NCBI GenBank assembly: GCA_964463485.1
Contig: CAYXDO010000114.1
Span: forward strand, 1-34,838
Origin: CAYXDO01 sp964463485
GTDB taxonomy: Bacteria > Myxococcota > Kuafuiibacteriia > Kuafuiibacteriales > Kuafuiibacteriaceae
DNA length: 34,838 nucleotides
Direction of reading: 5' to 3'
Shown here in pieces: positions 13,413-21,506 of this stretch. The position numbers and the translations under genes are program-made. Below the pieces are notes generated by a model. It was not told the origin of the DNA, did no database searches, and saw nothing but the letters and a program-made list of their open reading frames with translations. Every line of letters starts with the position of its first letter. The first letter of the stretch is position 1.

Positions 13413-14906
13413 TCAGTGGGCGCTCCGAACGTCGAAAAACGTCAGCATCAGCCCTCGATCGACCGGATACCGGGAGTCGGCGACGGTGACATAACCCTTT
13501 TCAAGCGCGAGCCCGAGCTTCGCGGCGAGGCCGTTGGAGAGCTGCTGAGCCGGGCAAAACCCATTTCCATCGGTGTCGAGTTTCTCGGCCGAGAAATGTC
13601 CGAAAAAGCCGGCGTTGCCGGCCCAGATGAATCCGTCCGAGTAGGGCAGTAGGACGTCGACGGAGACTTGCGCGGAAGCGGGCAAATCGCGCCAAGTTCC
13701 GTTCGACAAGATCCCAACAAAACCGGATCCCCCGACGACGATTCCCAAACTGGGTACGACGAGCACGCTCGCGAGCCCTTCGCTCGCGCGAGGGGAGGGC
13801 TGCGTCTCGAGCTCGCGACGCGAGAGGATGCCGAAGAGCGGCACGTCGTTCACCACCGCCGCTGCCTCGGCGCCCGGAAGCGCGGCGAGGTCGTTTCGAT
13901 CGAAGTTCGAGGTCATCCGGTCCGGCGTCGACCATTCGCCCAGCTTGGTCACGATGCCCCTCTCGATCGCGAACATCTCGCGCGTCTGAGTCAGCGCGAA
14001 GACGACGCCGTCGGACTCCACGAGCTTCCGGAGGTAGATGGGTTGCTCATCGCTCGTCTCGCCGATGAGTGCGACCGTTGAGGTCGGCACGAATCGATCG
14101 TCGAGCTCGACGATGGTGCCGTCATAACGGCCGAGCCAAATTCTGTCTCCGACCCGAGTCGCCGCGATGAAAGGGGAGCCGCCAAAGGGGACGCGAAGCG
14201 ACGTGACTTCCTCGCAGCATTCCGTAGCGCCACGAGTCACCCGATGAACGGTGCCGGCGTACGCCGAGCCCGCGGCGCCGCCGAGATCGATGCGGAGGCG
14301 CGTACCGACCCACACCGTCGATTCGTCGATGGCCAAGACGAACGCGGCGAGCGCGAAGACGGGGTAGGACGCGCCCTGGTAGGTTCCTTCGGGCCGGGGT
14401 AGCTCGATGGGAGTGTCGGCTACGACCTCGGCACATCTCAGATCGGCGGACGTGCGAATTTGCAGTCGCGCGATGTCCTCGGGGAGACTCGCGGCCGACC
14501 AGCGCGAGACGTCGGTCCCCTGCACTCGGCGCTCGAGGACAGTGGCTGGAACAGGGAGTCGATGGCCCTCAGCCGTGAGCTCGAGAGGACCAGCAGGGAC
14601 TTGGAGAGTTGGGAGAGTTTCAGAGTACAACAGGGCGTGAAAAGAAATCGTCTCGGCGGGGATCGCGTCTCCTTCGAGAATGGGCTCGGTCGGAGCGCCT
14701 TCGCCGGTCGACGGGTCGACGCCGAAGAGCTTCGGGCTGGGCAAATCGCGCCCGGAGGCCACCAAGATGAGTGCCTTGCCGTCGATCGAGGCCGGGAGGT
14801 CGACCCGGGCGATCGCTCGATCGGAGCACGCGGCCAGGGCCGTGAGCAAACCCAGGATGTATCGATTCGAAGCGACCCGGCCGGGCCTGGGAAGATGGAT
14901 GCTCAC
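13413..14906 (-). CDS. Lipoprotein, propeller-like, paralogue of 11952-13373
   Basis: 497 aa from the GTG at 14904-14906. The open frame extends to an ATG at 14972, but only the shorter start places a normal basic n-region directly before the hydrophobic stretch YILGLLTALAAC, whose Cys is the predicted lipidation site. The mature part starts with a beta-sandwich-like region, has the RCAEV cysteine motif, then repeated strand units (VGDRIWLGRYDGTIVELDD, LGIVVGGSGFVGILSNGTW, SDGFIWAGNAGFFGHFSAE) that suggest a beta-propeller. It faces its paralogue tail to tail with 39 bp between stops. It is transcribed from the region before the 15140 operon. No catalytic motif is visible; a binding or sensing role is only a guess. 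Confidence 0.8.
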   Translation of the reverse strand: MSIHLPRPGRVASNRYILGLLTALAACSDRAIARVDLPASIDGKALILVASGRDLPSPKLFGVDPSTGEGAPTEPILEGDAIPAETISFHALLYSETLPTLQVPAGPLELTAEGHRLPVPATVLERRVQGTDVSRWSAASLPEDIARLQIRTSADLRCAEVVADTPIELPRPEGTYQGASYPVFALAAFVLAIDESTVWVGTRLRIDLGGAAGSAYAGTVHRVTRGATECCEEVTSLRVPFGGSPFIAATRVGDRIWLGRYDGTIVELDDRFVPTSTVALIGETSDEQPIYLRKLVESDGVVFALTQTREMFAIERGIVTKLGEWSTPDRMTSNFDRNDLAALPGAEAAAVVNDVPLFGILSRRELETQPSPRASEGLASVLVVPSLGIVVGGSGFVGILSNGTWRDLPASAQVSVDVLLPYSDGFIWAGNAGFFGHFSAEKLDTDGNGFCPAQQLSNGLAAKLGLALEKGYVTVADSRYPVDRGLMLTFFDVRSAH

Positions 14907-15139
14907 GTCGAGACTCGGTCCGCTCGCTCTGCTCGCTCGCGGACACAGAGGAGCCATTCCTTTCTTTTCCATCGGCTGGCCAGTGCAGGCAAGCGACTAG
15001 ACTGAATCCATCGAAGGCACAGAGAACACGCTTCGGCTCTGTGCTCCGTGGTTTCTCCGGCAATCACCCACCTGTACTCAGCCTCGCGTAGGTTTGCCGG
15101 ACCTGACTTGCTCTCGACCACGGATCCGCGGATTCTCGA

Positions 15140-15754
15140 ATGAGGATGGCTTGGCTTCGCCGTCTCTTTGGATCCGAGAAACGCGACCGACCCGACGTCG
15201 ACGTAGCGCGCCTCATCGCGATCTTCGAGCGGGCGGCCGGCCACGTCGATCGCGTGGGCGTGGATTCGGAGCTCATTCGTGCGCGCTTGGCTGATGCGTA
15301 CCGTGACGAGAACATCGTGCCTCCGTCTCCCGAGTCCTTCGACGAGCTCACGCGAGGGCTCGATGCGGAGGCGTGGCAGAGGCTGGCCGTGCTGGTCGCC
15401 GCGTTGGACGTGCCCGACGTGCGTGCCTTACTCTCCCAGCTCCTTCCACCCGGTGGTGCGATTCAGCAGCTCGAAGACGGGTTCGTGCGCGTCTCGATCG
15501 AGAAGTCCTTGTTGTCTCTGCCGCTGCTACGACAAAGCTCGGTGCGGCTCGAGGAGCTCGCGCGGGAGCTCGCCGCGGGATTGGGCGCTCGGATCGGCGG
15601 CGAGACCGCAGAGGAGTCCGAGACTCGGCGCAGCCAGCTCGACTACGCCAGGCTGCTCGAACAGGCAGACAAGAACCGTGAGGCTGCGGCCGAGCACGCC
15701 GCGTACCTCCGTGAGCTCAATCCCGACGAGCCCACGCGCAGGAGCAAGTGGTGA
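15140..15754 (+). CDS. Hypothetical protein, first gene of radical SAM-sirtuin operon
   Basis: 204 aa. The start is an ATG at 15140, with an alternative ATG two codons on. I do not recognise the family. It is helical and soluble: an N-terminal helix with a basic face (AWLRRLFG), a middle of amphipathic helices (AEAWQRLAVLVAALDVPDVRAL), and a C-terminus that reads like one TPR helix pair (LDYARLLEQADKNREAAAEH then LRELNPDEP). There is no signal peptide or membrane segment. Its TGA overlaps the GTG of the next gene (GTGA, 15751-15754). Coupling to three further genes implies a shared pathway, and the TPR-like end suggests a scaffold or binding role, which is inference. Confidence 0.7.
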   Translation: MRMAWLRRLFGSEKRDRPDVDVARLIAIFERAAGHVDRVGVDSELIRARLADAYRDENIVPPSPESFDELTRGLDAEAWQRLAVLVAALDVPDVRALLSQLLPPGGAIQQLEDGFVRVSIEKSLLSLPLLRQSSVRLEELARELAAGLGARIGGETAEESETRRSQLDYARLLEQADKNREAAAEHAAYLRELNPDEPTRRSKW

Positions 15755-16443
15755 TCGAATCGATCGCCGATCGCGACCGGTATGTCTCCGAGCGGCTCGC
15801 GAGGTTGAGTTGGCACACGGGCGGCTCGATCGCTCCGATCGAGCCGGAGGCTCAGGTACCCATTCTGTTTCGAGACGTCGGCACACGAGCGATGTTGCGA
15901 TTCCTGCGTGGCTCCCTCGAGCGCCTGGCGGGTCCCATGACGCCGCTCCTTTATTTGCGCACCCATGAATGGACGGAGCCCTACGAGGACCACGGCCGCA
16001 TCGGACGGCTCGTGTTCCTTCGGCCCGCGCTCGCACACCCTTGGCGCTCAGGTGTACCGCACGTTTTCGTGGCTCGCTCGGAGACACGCGTCGACCGGCG
16101 CACCCTCGCTTGGTCTCCGGGATCTCGGCCGCTCGAAACGATCGAAGCGCGCGCGCGCGACGTGGCCGACGCGGACGCCTTTCGGGAAGCTCTCGGTGGA
16201 GCGGAGCTCGACGAGGAGAGACGGGACACGATCGATCGCCTGGAGCGACTCGTCGACGAGGAGAGTCGCACCGAGCGCGTGCTGGAGCCCCTTCGGCGAG
16301 ATTTTCAGTCGGCCGATTCTGCGCGTCGGGATCGAGCCCGCTCCACCCTCCGCGACTGGGAGCTCGGGGAGGACGCGCTTTGCCGCGCTTGGCACCATCT
16401 CCCGGCGGCGATTCGTACGCACGTCCTCGAGGTCACGAGGTGA
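15751..16443 (+). CDS. Hypothetical protein, second gene of radical SAM-sirtuin operon
   Basis: 230 aa from the GTG at 15751, which gives the 4-bp overlap with the preceding stop; a GTG one codon earlier (15748) is equally possible. I do not recognise the family. The first 130 residues look alpha/beta with conserved-looking patches (VPILFRDVGTRAMLRFL, YLRTHEWTEPYEDHGRIG, VPHVFVARSETRVDRRTL). Residues 130-230 are strongly charged and helical (ERRDTIDRLERLVDEESR, LRRDFQSADSARRDRARST) and probably form a coiled coil. No signal peptide. The TGA overlaps the GTG of the radical SAM gene (16440-16443). It is a candidate substrate, partner or specificity factor for that enzyme; nothing in the sequence decides which. 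Confidence 0.7.
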   Translation: MIESIADRDRYVSERLARLSWHTGGSIAPIEPEAQVPILFRDVGTRAMLRFLRGSLERLAGPMTPLLYLRTHEWTEPYEDHGRIGRLVFLRPALAHPWRSGVPHVFVARSETRVDRRTLAWSPGSRPLETIEARARDVADADAFREALGGAELDEERRDTIDRLERLVDEESRTERVLEPLRRDFQSADSARRDRARSTLRDWELGEDALCRAWHHLPAAIRTHVLEVTR

Positions 16444-17375
16444 GACCGGACCCGGATTGGGATCGCTGCCGATTCCTCACCGCGAGCGTCCTGCCAGTCG
16501 CGCGCGCTTGTGATCTGCGCTGTCCGTTCTGCTTCTCGCGGTCCTCTCTAAGCGCGCTCGATCGGCGGATCGCGCCGTATGATCTCGATGCCTACTTCGA
16601 ACTGGCCAGCGCCCGAGGCGCGACGAGGCTGGTCGTGACCGGGGGCGGTGAGCCTCTCTTGCGGGCCGACGAGGTCGTTCGCATCGTGAAGCGAGGCAAG
16701 CGCTGGTTCGATGAGATCGCTTGTTTCACGAACGCGACCCACCTCAGCGAGACCCTGGCCGACGAGCTCCTCGAGGCCGGCCTCAGCTACTTGTGTTGGT
16801 CTCGTCATCACCACGACGACGAGACGAACCGCGCCATCATGGGCGCCGAAGCGCCCGCCTTGATCGAGGGCATGCGACGCGCGTCCAAGCTTCCGATTCG
16901 CGCGACCTGCGTGATGATCAGGGGCGGGATCGAAACGAGAGAAGACGCGCTCGCGTATCGAGCCGCGTTGCTCGAGGCCCGGCAGAAGACGTGGCGGGGC
17001 GCTGGTGGAGCATCGCTCGAGCTCACCTTCAAACACACGTATGTCGCGTTCGCGGAGAGTCTCTTCCAAGGCTCGAGCGCCAACGAGTGGGCTTCGACGC
17101 ATCGCGTCGCGATCGATCCGTTCGAAGGAGACGAACGGTTCCCCGTCATCGCGTCGCTCCCTTGGGGTCCAAGGATTCGCGACGTTTTCGGGACGCGAAC
17201 GTGTTTCTACAACGAACCCACTCCGCTCTGGGAGAAGGCCAGCGGCCTCTGTCGATCGGCGAACTTGCTCGCCGACGGATCTGTGTACGCGTCGCTCGAA
17301 GACGCTCGAAGTTGGCTCGCCAAGCTCACCATCGATGCCCGTCGACCGATCCGAGCGAGTATACTGAGCGCATGA
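16440..17375 (+). CDS. Radical SAM enzyme
   Basis: 311 aa from the GTG at 16440. The reading frame extends farther upstream, but the GTG gives a 4-bp overlap with the previous stop and starts just ahead of the catalytic motif. The [4Fe-4S] cluster motif CxxxCxxC is C24-DLR-C28-PF-C31, with Phe after the third Cys. The GGE-type SAM-binding motif is TGGGEPLL (67-74). Two further cysteines lie near the C-terminus (RTCFYNEP and GLCRSANLLADGSVYASLE); they do not form a full SPASM cluster pattern but resemble one. Such enzymes cleave S-adenosylmethionine to a 5'-deoxyadenosyl radical and modify proteins, peptides, RNA or metabolites. The neighbouring unknown proteins and the sirtuin are the likely context for its substrate. 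Its stop overlaps the next ATG. Confidence 0.9.
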   Translation: MRPDPDWDRCRFLTASVLPVARACDLRCPFCFSRSSLSALDRRIAPYDLDAYFELASARGATRLVVTGGGEPLLRADEVVRIVKRGKRWFDEIACFTNATHLSETLADELLEAGLSYLCWSRHHHDDETNRAIMGAEAPALIEGMRRASKLPIRATCVMIRGGIETREDALAYRAALLEARQKTWRGAGGASLELTFKHTYVAFAESLFQGSSANEWASTHRVAIDPFEGDERFPVIASLPWGPRIRDVFGTRTCFYNEPTPLWEKASGLCRSANLLADGSVYASLEDARSWLAKLTIDARRPIRASILSA

Positions 17376-18223
17376 GCCGAACAGAGCTCGGAGACCGAGC
17401 TCGCGTCCTGATCGATCAGGCCCTCTCGGCCGGAGGACGGACCGTCGTCGTGACCGGCGCGGGCGTGTCAGCGGAGAGCGGGATTCCAACGTTTCGCGGA
17501 CCGGAAGGCTACTGGACGGTCGGATCGAAGCACTTCCGGCCCGAAGACCTCGCGACGCAACGCGCCTTTCGCGACATGCCTTGGGAAGTCTGGTCCTGGT
17601 ACCTCTTCCGCCGAGGCGTGTGTCGCAAGGCGTCGCCAAACGCCGGGCACCAAGCGCTCGTCGAGCTCGAGGAGCTGCTTCAAGATCGCTTCGTTTTGAT
17701 CACCCAAAACGTCGACGGCATCCATCTACGCGCCGGCAACAGCCTCGACCGTACCTATCAAATCCACGGCAACATCGACTTCATGCGCTGCGCCGACGAG
17801 TGCACGGACGACTTGTACAGAGTGCCCGAGTTGATCTCGATCGACTGGCCGAAGGACCGCCGGGTCGACGATGCGGAGCGCTCGTTGCTCGTGTGCCCGA
17901 GCTGCGGTGGGCGCGCGCGTCCACACGTGCTGTGGTTCGACGAGGCGTACGACGAAGTTCACTTCAGGTTCGACAGCTCCATTCGAGCGGCGGGCCGCGC
18001 GGACCTCGTCATCATCGCCGGTACGTCTGGAGCCACCTCGCTTCCAGTCCACGTCGCGGAGATCGCCGCTCAACGAGGTGTCGTCATGCTCGCGGTGAAC
18101 CTGGAAGAGAGCCCGTTCACCGAGCTCGCCGAGCGCTTGCCCAAGGGCGCCGCGTTGTTTGGTCAGAGCGGTTCGATCTTGCCGGAGATCACGTCGTGGT
18201 TTCGAACCCACCTCGGCGCGTGA
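17372..18223 (+). CDS. Sir2 family NAD-dependent protein deacylase
   Basis: 283 aa. NAD-binding and catalytic motifs are all present: GAGVSAESGIPTFRG (29-43), TQNVD (111-115), catalytic His132 in QIHGNID, and GTSGATSLPV. Four zinc-ribbon cysteines are at 140, 144, 175 and 178; the first pair is spaced CxxxC rather than the usual CxxC. The segment WYLFRR contains Tyr77 and Arg80, the YxxR pair that in SIRT5 and CobB-type sirtuins recognises succinyl- and malonyl-lysine, so desuccinylase activity is plausible beside deacetylation. The reaction consumes NAD+ and releases nicotinamide and O-acyl-ADP-ribose. It starts at an ATG overlapping the radical SAM stop (ATGA, 17372-17375) and ends the four-gene coupled operon. 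A role in regulating or completing the upstream modification is inferred from context. Confidence 0.93.
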   Translation: MSRTELGDRARVLIDQALSAGGRTVVVTGAGVSAESGIPTFRGPEGYWTVGSKHFRPEDLATQRAFRDMPWEVWSWYLFRRGVCRKASPNAGHQALVELEELLQDRFVLITQNVDGIHLRAGNSLDRTYQIHGNIDFMRCADECTDDLYRVPELISIDWPKDRRVDDAERSLLVCPSCGGRARPHVLWFDEAYDEVHFRFDSSIRAAGRADLVIIAGTSGATSLPVHVAEIAAQRGVVMLAVNLEESPFTELAERLPKGAALFGQSGSILPEITSWFRTHLGA

Positions 18224-18264
18224 AGTCCGTGACGCGCACGGCTCGTTCCGTGTAATTCGAAATC

Positions 18265-18720
18265 GTGACTTGGATCGAGGCCAAGACCGAGCAGAGTGTC
18301 GCCGTCCGCGCGAAGCGAGACGACGCGTTGCGCATCATCAAGGACATTTGCCGGATCGGGGTGATGTTTCCGGGGGTCGATCGCGTGGAAGATCGTGGGG
18401 GCGGTAAGTTTCGATTTTTGATCGCCGAGCGCTCGACGCTCGGCGTGCGATTCGTCGGCGACTACGTGAACCTCTACGAGGAGAAGGGACCGGACACGTA
18501 CGCCTTTCACAGTCTCGAAGGGAACATGAAGGTGCGCGGTTTTTGGCAGGTGCGCGGCGTCGATGGGTCGGTGACGATCACCGAACAAATCGCGACGGAG
18601 CTCGAGGTGCCGGTGCCGAGGATGTTGAAGGCACCCGTGCAGCTCTTCGCGGACCGCGAGCTCTCCACCGGCGTGAAGGCGCAGCTCGAAGGGATCCGGC
18701 GAGCGCTCGAAGGCCGTTGA
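18265..18720 (+). CDS. SRPBCC (START-like) family protein
   Basis: 151 aa from a GTG at 18265. The pattern is that of the SRPBCC/polyketide cyclase-type helix-grip fold: an N-terminal strand (SVAVRAKRDDALRIIKDI), a long beta-meander in the middle (RFLIAERSTLGVRFVGDYV, MKVRGFWQVRGVDGSVTIT) and a long C-terminal helix (FADRELSTGVKAQLEGIRRAL). Length agrees with the family. Members bind lipids or hydrophobic ligands in a central cavity, and many act in membrane or ring-hydroxylation contexts, so no specific role follows. It sits 41 bp after the sirtuin stop and could be part of that transcript. Its TGA shares a base with the ATG of the lipoprotein remnant (18718-18722). Confidence 0.75.
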   Translation: MTWIEAKTEQSVAVRAKRDDALRIIKDICRIGVMFPGVDRVEDRGGGKFRFLIAERSTLGVRFVGDYVNLYEEKGPDTYAFHSLEGNMKVRGFWQVRGVDGSVTITEQIATELEVPVPRMLKAPVQLFADRELSTGVKAQLEGIRRALEGR

Positions 18721-19166
18721 TGCGTCTTTGCGACTCGGAGGCGCGTCTTTTCCGGGTGCTTCGGGGCTGCGTCCTTTGGACGACTTTCGCGTGTGGCTCG
18801 TCGGCGATCTCGATCGAGTGACCGATCCGCGGCCAACCGTGCTCGTCATTGGGTCGAAGGTCTGGGCGTGTTGGCGGCGGGTCGCTCGGGTGGGCTGGAT
18901 ATGTTGAAGCAAACGACCTGGGAGAGTATCGCGGTGGGAACGGGAACGGACCAAATCATCGGGCTGGGCCGAATGGGTTCGTTGGTGGCATTCTCGACCA
19001 AGGAGAAAATCGGTCACTTCGTGTGGAGGACCAAGGAGCTATGCCCGGCGGGGGGTGTGGAAGGGTTGGGTGAGATCCGATTTTTCGAGCCGTTCAACGG
19101 GGGGTGTTGGCGGCGGGCCCGAACGCCGACGGGGCGCTCGAGCTCGTGTGGCTCGTTCCGGGCTGA
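18720..19166 (+). pseudogene. Frameshifted lipoprotein-like gene remnant
   Basis: Pieces of one protein are spread over three frames. The ATG at 18720 (frame 3, overlapping the SRPBCC stop) opens a signal-like sequence ending WTTFACGSS and stops at 18821. Frame 2 then continues with VTDPRPTVLVIGSKVWA. Frame 1 from about 18862 reads GVLAAGRSGGLDMLKQ, then GLGRMGSLVAFSTKEKIGHF, down to RFFEPFNG. At a run of six G (19099-19104) the sense moves back to frame 3: GVLAAGPNADGALELVWLVPG, ending at TGA 19164-19166. The twice-occurring GVLAAG (14 identical bases at 18868-18881 and 19104-19117) suggests internal repeats like those of beta-propeller lectins, but I cannot name the family. At least three frameshifts argue for decay rather than a single sequencing error. 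Confidence 0.55.
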
Positions 19167-19206
19167 CTTACCTAGGAGCCGCACTTCGAGGCGGCGCTTC
19201 TCCAAC

Positions 19207-19884
19207 TCACTCGGTGACTACGGCGCGTTTGGCTTTTTCGGCGCGCAGCTTTCGCTCTTCGGGTTCGAGCTTGTCGGCATCGCGATCGGCGCCTTGCCCG
19301 GCGTTGCGCCACTTGGTGGCGTCTTCATTGGACTGCACGGTTCGATCTCGATCGAGCTCGTCGGCCGCACCTCGGTAGTTTCGTGCTTCGCCTCTGAGTT
19401 GCTCGATCTCTCTGCGGAGCTTGTCCGGGTCGCCGACTTCGCTGACTGCGCCCTTCTTGCGCTCGTTCTTGAGCTCTCGTTGGAGCTCCTCGCGGCGGTC
19501 GAGCTCGACGTGGTCGTCGTGAACGCGCCATCCGGACCCTTGGGCTCGTTTGGCCTCGAGGCCCTTGGCGTCGCCCGCCGAGGTCGTACCGGCCGCCTCC
19601 GGGCTCACCGTGGAACCCACGTTTTGGAGGAGCTGATGCTGAAGGTGCTGGAGATTCGGGTCGTGCTCTCGCTCGAGCTTGCGCGAGAGGTCCTTGGGGC
19701 CGGTGCGGGATCGAGCCGAGTCGCCGGAGATCTCTTCGGTGACTCGGTCGTTGGCGATCTTCTGAGCGTCGACCGGGTTGATGCCGCCGACTTGCTCCGG
19801 GAGGTCGACCTCGATGGGGCGTTCCTGGGGACCTTGGTCGACGTAGGCTGGACGAGGGCCGGGAGAGACGCCTGTCGCTTTCAT
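19207..19884 (-). CDS. Hypothetical highly charged coiled-coil protein
   Basis: 225 aa from the ATG at 19882-19884. I recognise no family. The N-terminal 40 residues are Pro-rich and extended (GVSPGPRPAYVDQGPQERP), followed by a short helical piece (VDAQKIANDRVTEEI). From about residue 115 to the end it is almost wholly Arg/Lys/Glu/Asp/Gln/Ala in heptad-like order (RREELQRELKNERKK, KLRREIEQLRGEARNYRG, LEPEERKLRAEKAKRA), so a long coiled coil is expected. No signal peptide. It lies 41 bp downstream of tRNA-Leu on the same strand. The opposite strand is also open (a 393-codon frame), but that translation has no domain and is treated as a shadow. Function unknown. Confidence 0.6.
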   Translation of the reverse strand: MKATGVSPGPRPAYVDQGPQERPIEVDLPEQVGGINPVDAQKIANDRVTEEISGDSARSRTGPKDLSRKLEREHDPNLQHLQHQLLQNVGSTVSPEAAGTTSAGDAKGLEAKRAQGSGWRVHDDHVELDRREELQRELKNERKKGAVSEVGDPDKLRREIEQLRGEARNYRGAADELDRDRTVQSNEDATKWRNAGQGADRDADKLEPEERKLRAEKAKRAVVTE

Positions 19885-19925
19885 GAATCGAGTTATCGCA
19901 CGAAAGCTTTGCGAGTTGCGGACAA

Positions 19926-20006
19926 TGCCGGGAGGGGGGCTCGAACCCCCACGCCGCGAGGCCGAGGTTTTTAAGACCTCTGCGTCTACCGTTCCGCCAT
20001 CCCGGC
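19926..20006 (-). tRNA. tRNA-Leu (anticodon UAA)
   Basis: The minus strand folds as a class II tRNA. The 7-bp acceptor stem is GCCGGGA (5', from 20006) paired with TCCCGGC (19927-19933). The anticodon stem-loop is GAGGT-CTTAAAA-ACCTC with anticodon TAA. A long variable arm (GGCCTCGCGGC region) precedes a GGGGG-TTCGAGC-CCCCC T arm. The discriminator base is A at 19926. The 3' CCA is not encoded and must be added enzymatically. It reads UUA, a codon expected to be rare in this GC-rich genome. Confidence 0.95.
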
Positions 20007-20059
20007 CGAGGCGCTCACTTCACCACGACACGCGACCAATGGGAACGCGGAATCTGAGC

Positions 20060-21295
20060 TCACGCCGTCGGCATGACCGCCACGTGCGACCCTTCGGCCG
20101 GAACGACCATCGTGACATGCACGGTGGTGCCGGCGCCAGGCACGGACTGAACATCGACGGTGCCCCGAAATTTTCGAACGCGCTCCCCCATGCTCACCAG
20201 CCCGTAGTGCCCGGGACGCTTCTTCTTGGTGTCGAACCCGACGCCATCATCGGAGATCGTAAGCGAGACGATCTCTCCGTCGTAACGCAACACCGCGTCC
20301 ACCTTGTTGGCCTTGGCGTGCTTTTGGATGTTGGTGAGGCACTCCTGAAGAATGCGAAAGGTCGCGAGCTGCATCTCGCTCGGGAGGCGATGCTTCCTGC
20401 CCACGGCCTTGAACGAACATGGGATGCCGTTCACCTCGACAAACTTCCCGCAGTGCTCCTCGAGCGTGGCGTGTAGATCGAAGTCGCGTCGCGTCATCTT
20501 GAGCGAGCGCTGGAGCTCTTCCTTGGCTTCCTGCGCTTGCGCCATCAACTCCTTGAGCTCCTCGCCGAGCGACGTGTCCTTGTTCTGGCGATGGATGAAC
20601 TCGGCCTTCATGATCAACGTCGAGAGTGTGCCGCCTAGGCCGTCGTGCATCTCACGTGAGAGGCGCAAGCGCTCTTCGACCACGAGCGCTCGTTCGCGTT
20701 CGCTCGAGAGGATCTTCAGTTGCTCGAGCCTGGCGCGATCTCGCGCGTTCAGGTGGACGAGCACATAGACCGCGATGAAGCTGAGCGCGCCGTACCACAG
20801 CAGCAGGAAGATGCCTTCGGAGAGGAGCGCCCCTGCCGAGGCGTCGAGTCGGGCGACGATCGGGAGCATCAAGAGCGGCGGGACGATCGCGAGCGGTCGC
20901 GGGAACAGGAGCGCGAAGAAGATCGTGAAGACGATCTGCGCAGCCATCATCGGCGAGGTGAGACCTCCGCTCGACACGACCGCGGCGGTCAGGGCGACGA
21001 GGTCGAGGTTCAGGGTGAGGAAGGTGAGAGGTCGGCCGAGCTTTGGATGTTCGAGGAAGACGTAGTTGGTGACGGAGTAACCGATCACACCGAAGTAGAT
21101 GGCGAAGGCGTACGTGGAGGTCGCGCCGAGGTACTGAGACCACGAAGGAACGGCCAAGACGCCGAGCCCGATCGCGAGGAAGGCCAAGCGCGCGTAAAAA
21201 AGCGCGCGTGCGCGCTCGGAGAATCGTTCGCCGAGCTGGGGGGGCTCCAAGGGGGCGTCGGCCGTGGCGGCGGCTCCACCATAGGTTGGCGGCAT
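20060..21295 (-). CDS. Membrane sensor histidine kinase, NarL-type (HisKA_3)
   Basis: 411 aa. Five or six hydrophobic helices occupy residues about 32-183 (LAFLAIGLGVLAVP, TYAFAIYFGVIGYSV, LVALTAAVVSS, IVFTIFFALL, FLLLWYGALSFIAVYVLV) with no large extracytoplasmic loop, so the signal is probably sensed within or at the membrane. A linker helix leads to the HisKA_3 dimerisation domain with phospho-acceptor His217 (RLSREMHDGLGGTLS). The HATPase domain has the N box ILQECLTNIQKHAKAN (Asn322), G1 box SDDGVGFD (348-355) and G2 HYGLVSMGER. All residues needed for autophosphorylation are present. Kinases of this class signal to NarL/LuxR-type regulators, but no response regulator is encoded in the window, so it is an orphan here. 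It begins at an ATG at 21293-21295. Confidence 0.94.
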   Translation of the reverse strand: MPPTYGGAAATADAPLEPPQLGERFSERARALFYARLAFLAIGLGVLAVPSWSQYLGATSTYAFAIYFGVIGYSVTNYVFLEHPKLGRPLTFLTLNLDLVALTAAVVSSGGLTSPMMAAQIVFTIFFALLFPRPLAIVPPLLMLPIVARLDASAGALLSEGIFLLLWYGALSFIAVYVLVHLNARDRARLEQLKILSSERERALVVEERLRLSREMHDGLGGTLSTLIMKAEFIHRQNKDTSLGEELKELMAQAQEAKEELQRSLKMTRRDFDLHATLEEHCGKFVEVNGIPCSFKAVGRKHRLPSEMQLATFRILQECLTNIQKHAKANKVDAVLRYDGEIVSLTISDDGVGFDTKKKRPGHYGLVSMGERVRKFRGTVDVQSVPGAGTTVHVTMVVPAEGSHVAVMPTA

Positions 21296-21506
21296 GCCCG
21301 TTTATCGCATGCTATCGAAAGCGGTGCGTCCGCTCATTCGCCGAAGCCGAGCTCGTGTCCCTCGCCTCCGCGAGCTGCGGATTCTGCCATCCTTCCGACC
21401 ACGTCCGACCACCCGGGATGAGTCCATGGCCAACCCCGACAAGCTGCGCGAGCAGGAGCAGTCTTGCGCCACGACCCGGTTCCAAACGACTAGCTGAAAT
21501 GCTCGG

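Noticed and set aside
18793..19974. A 393-codon plus-strand open frame
   Set aside because: Its first part overlaps the lipoprotein remnant and the rest is the complement of the coiled-coil gene; the long frame has no coherent protein character throughout.
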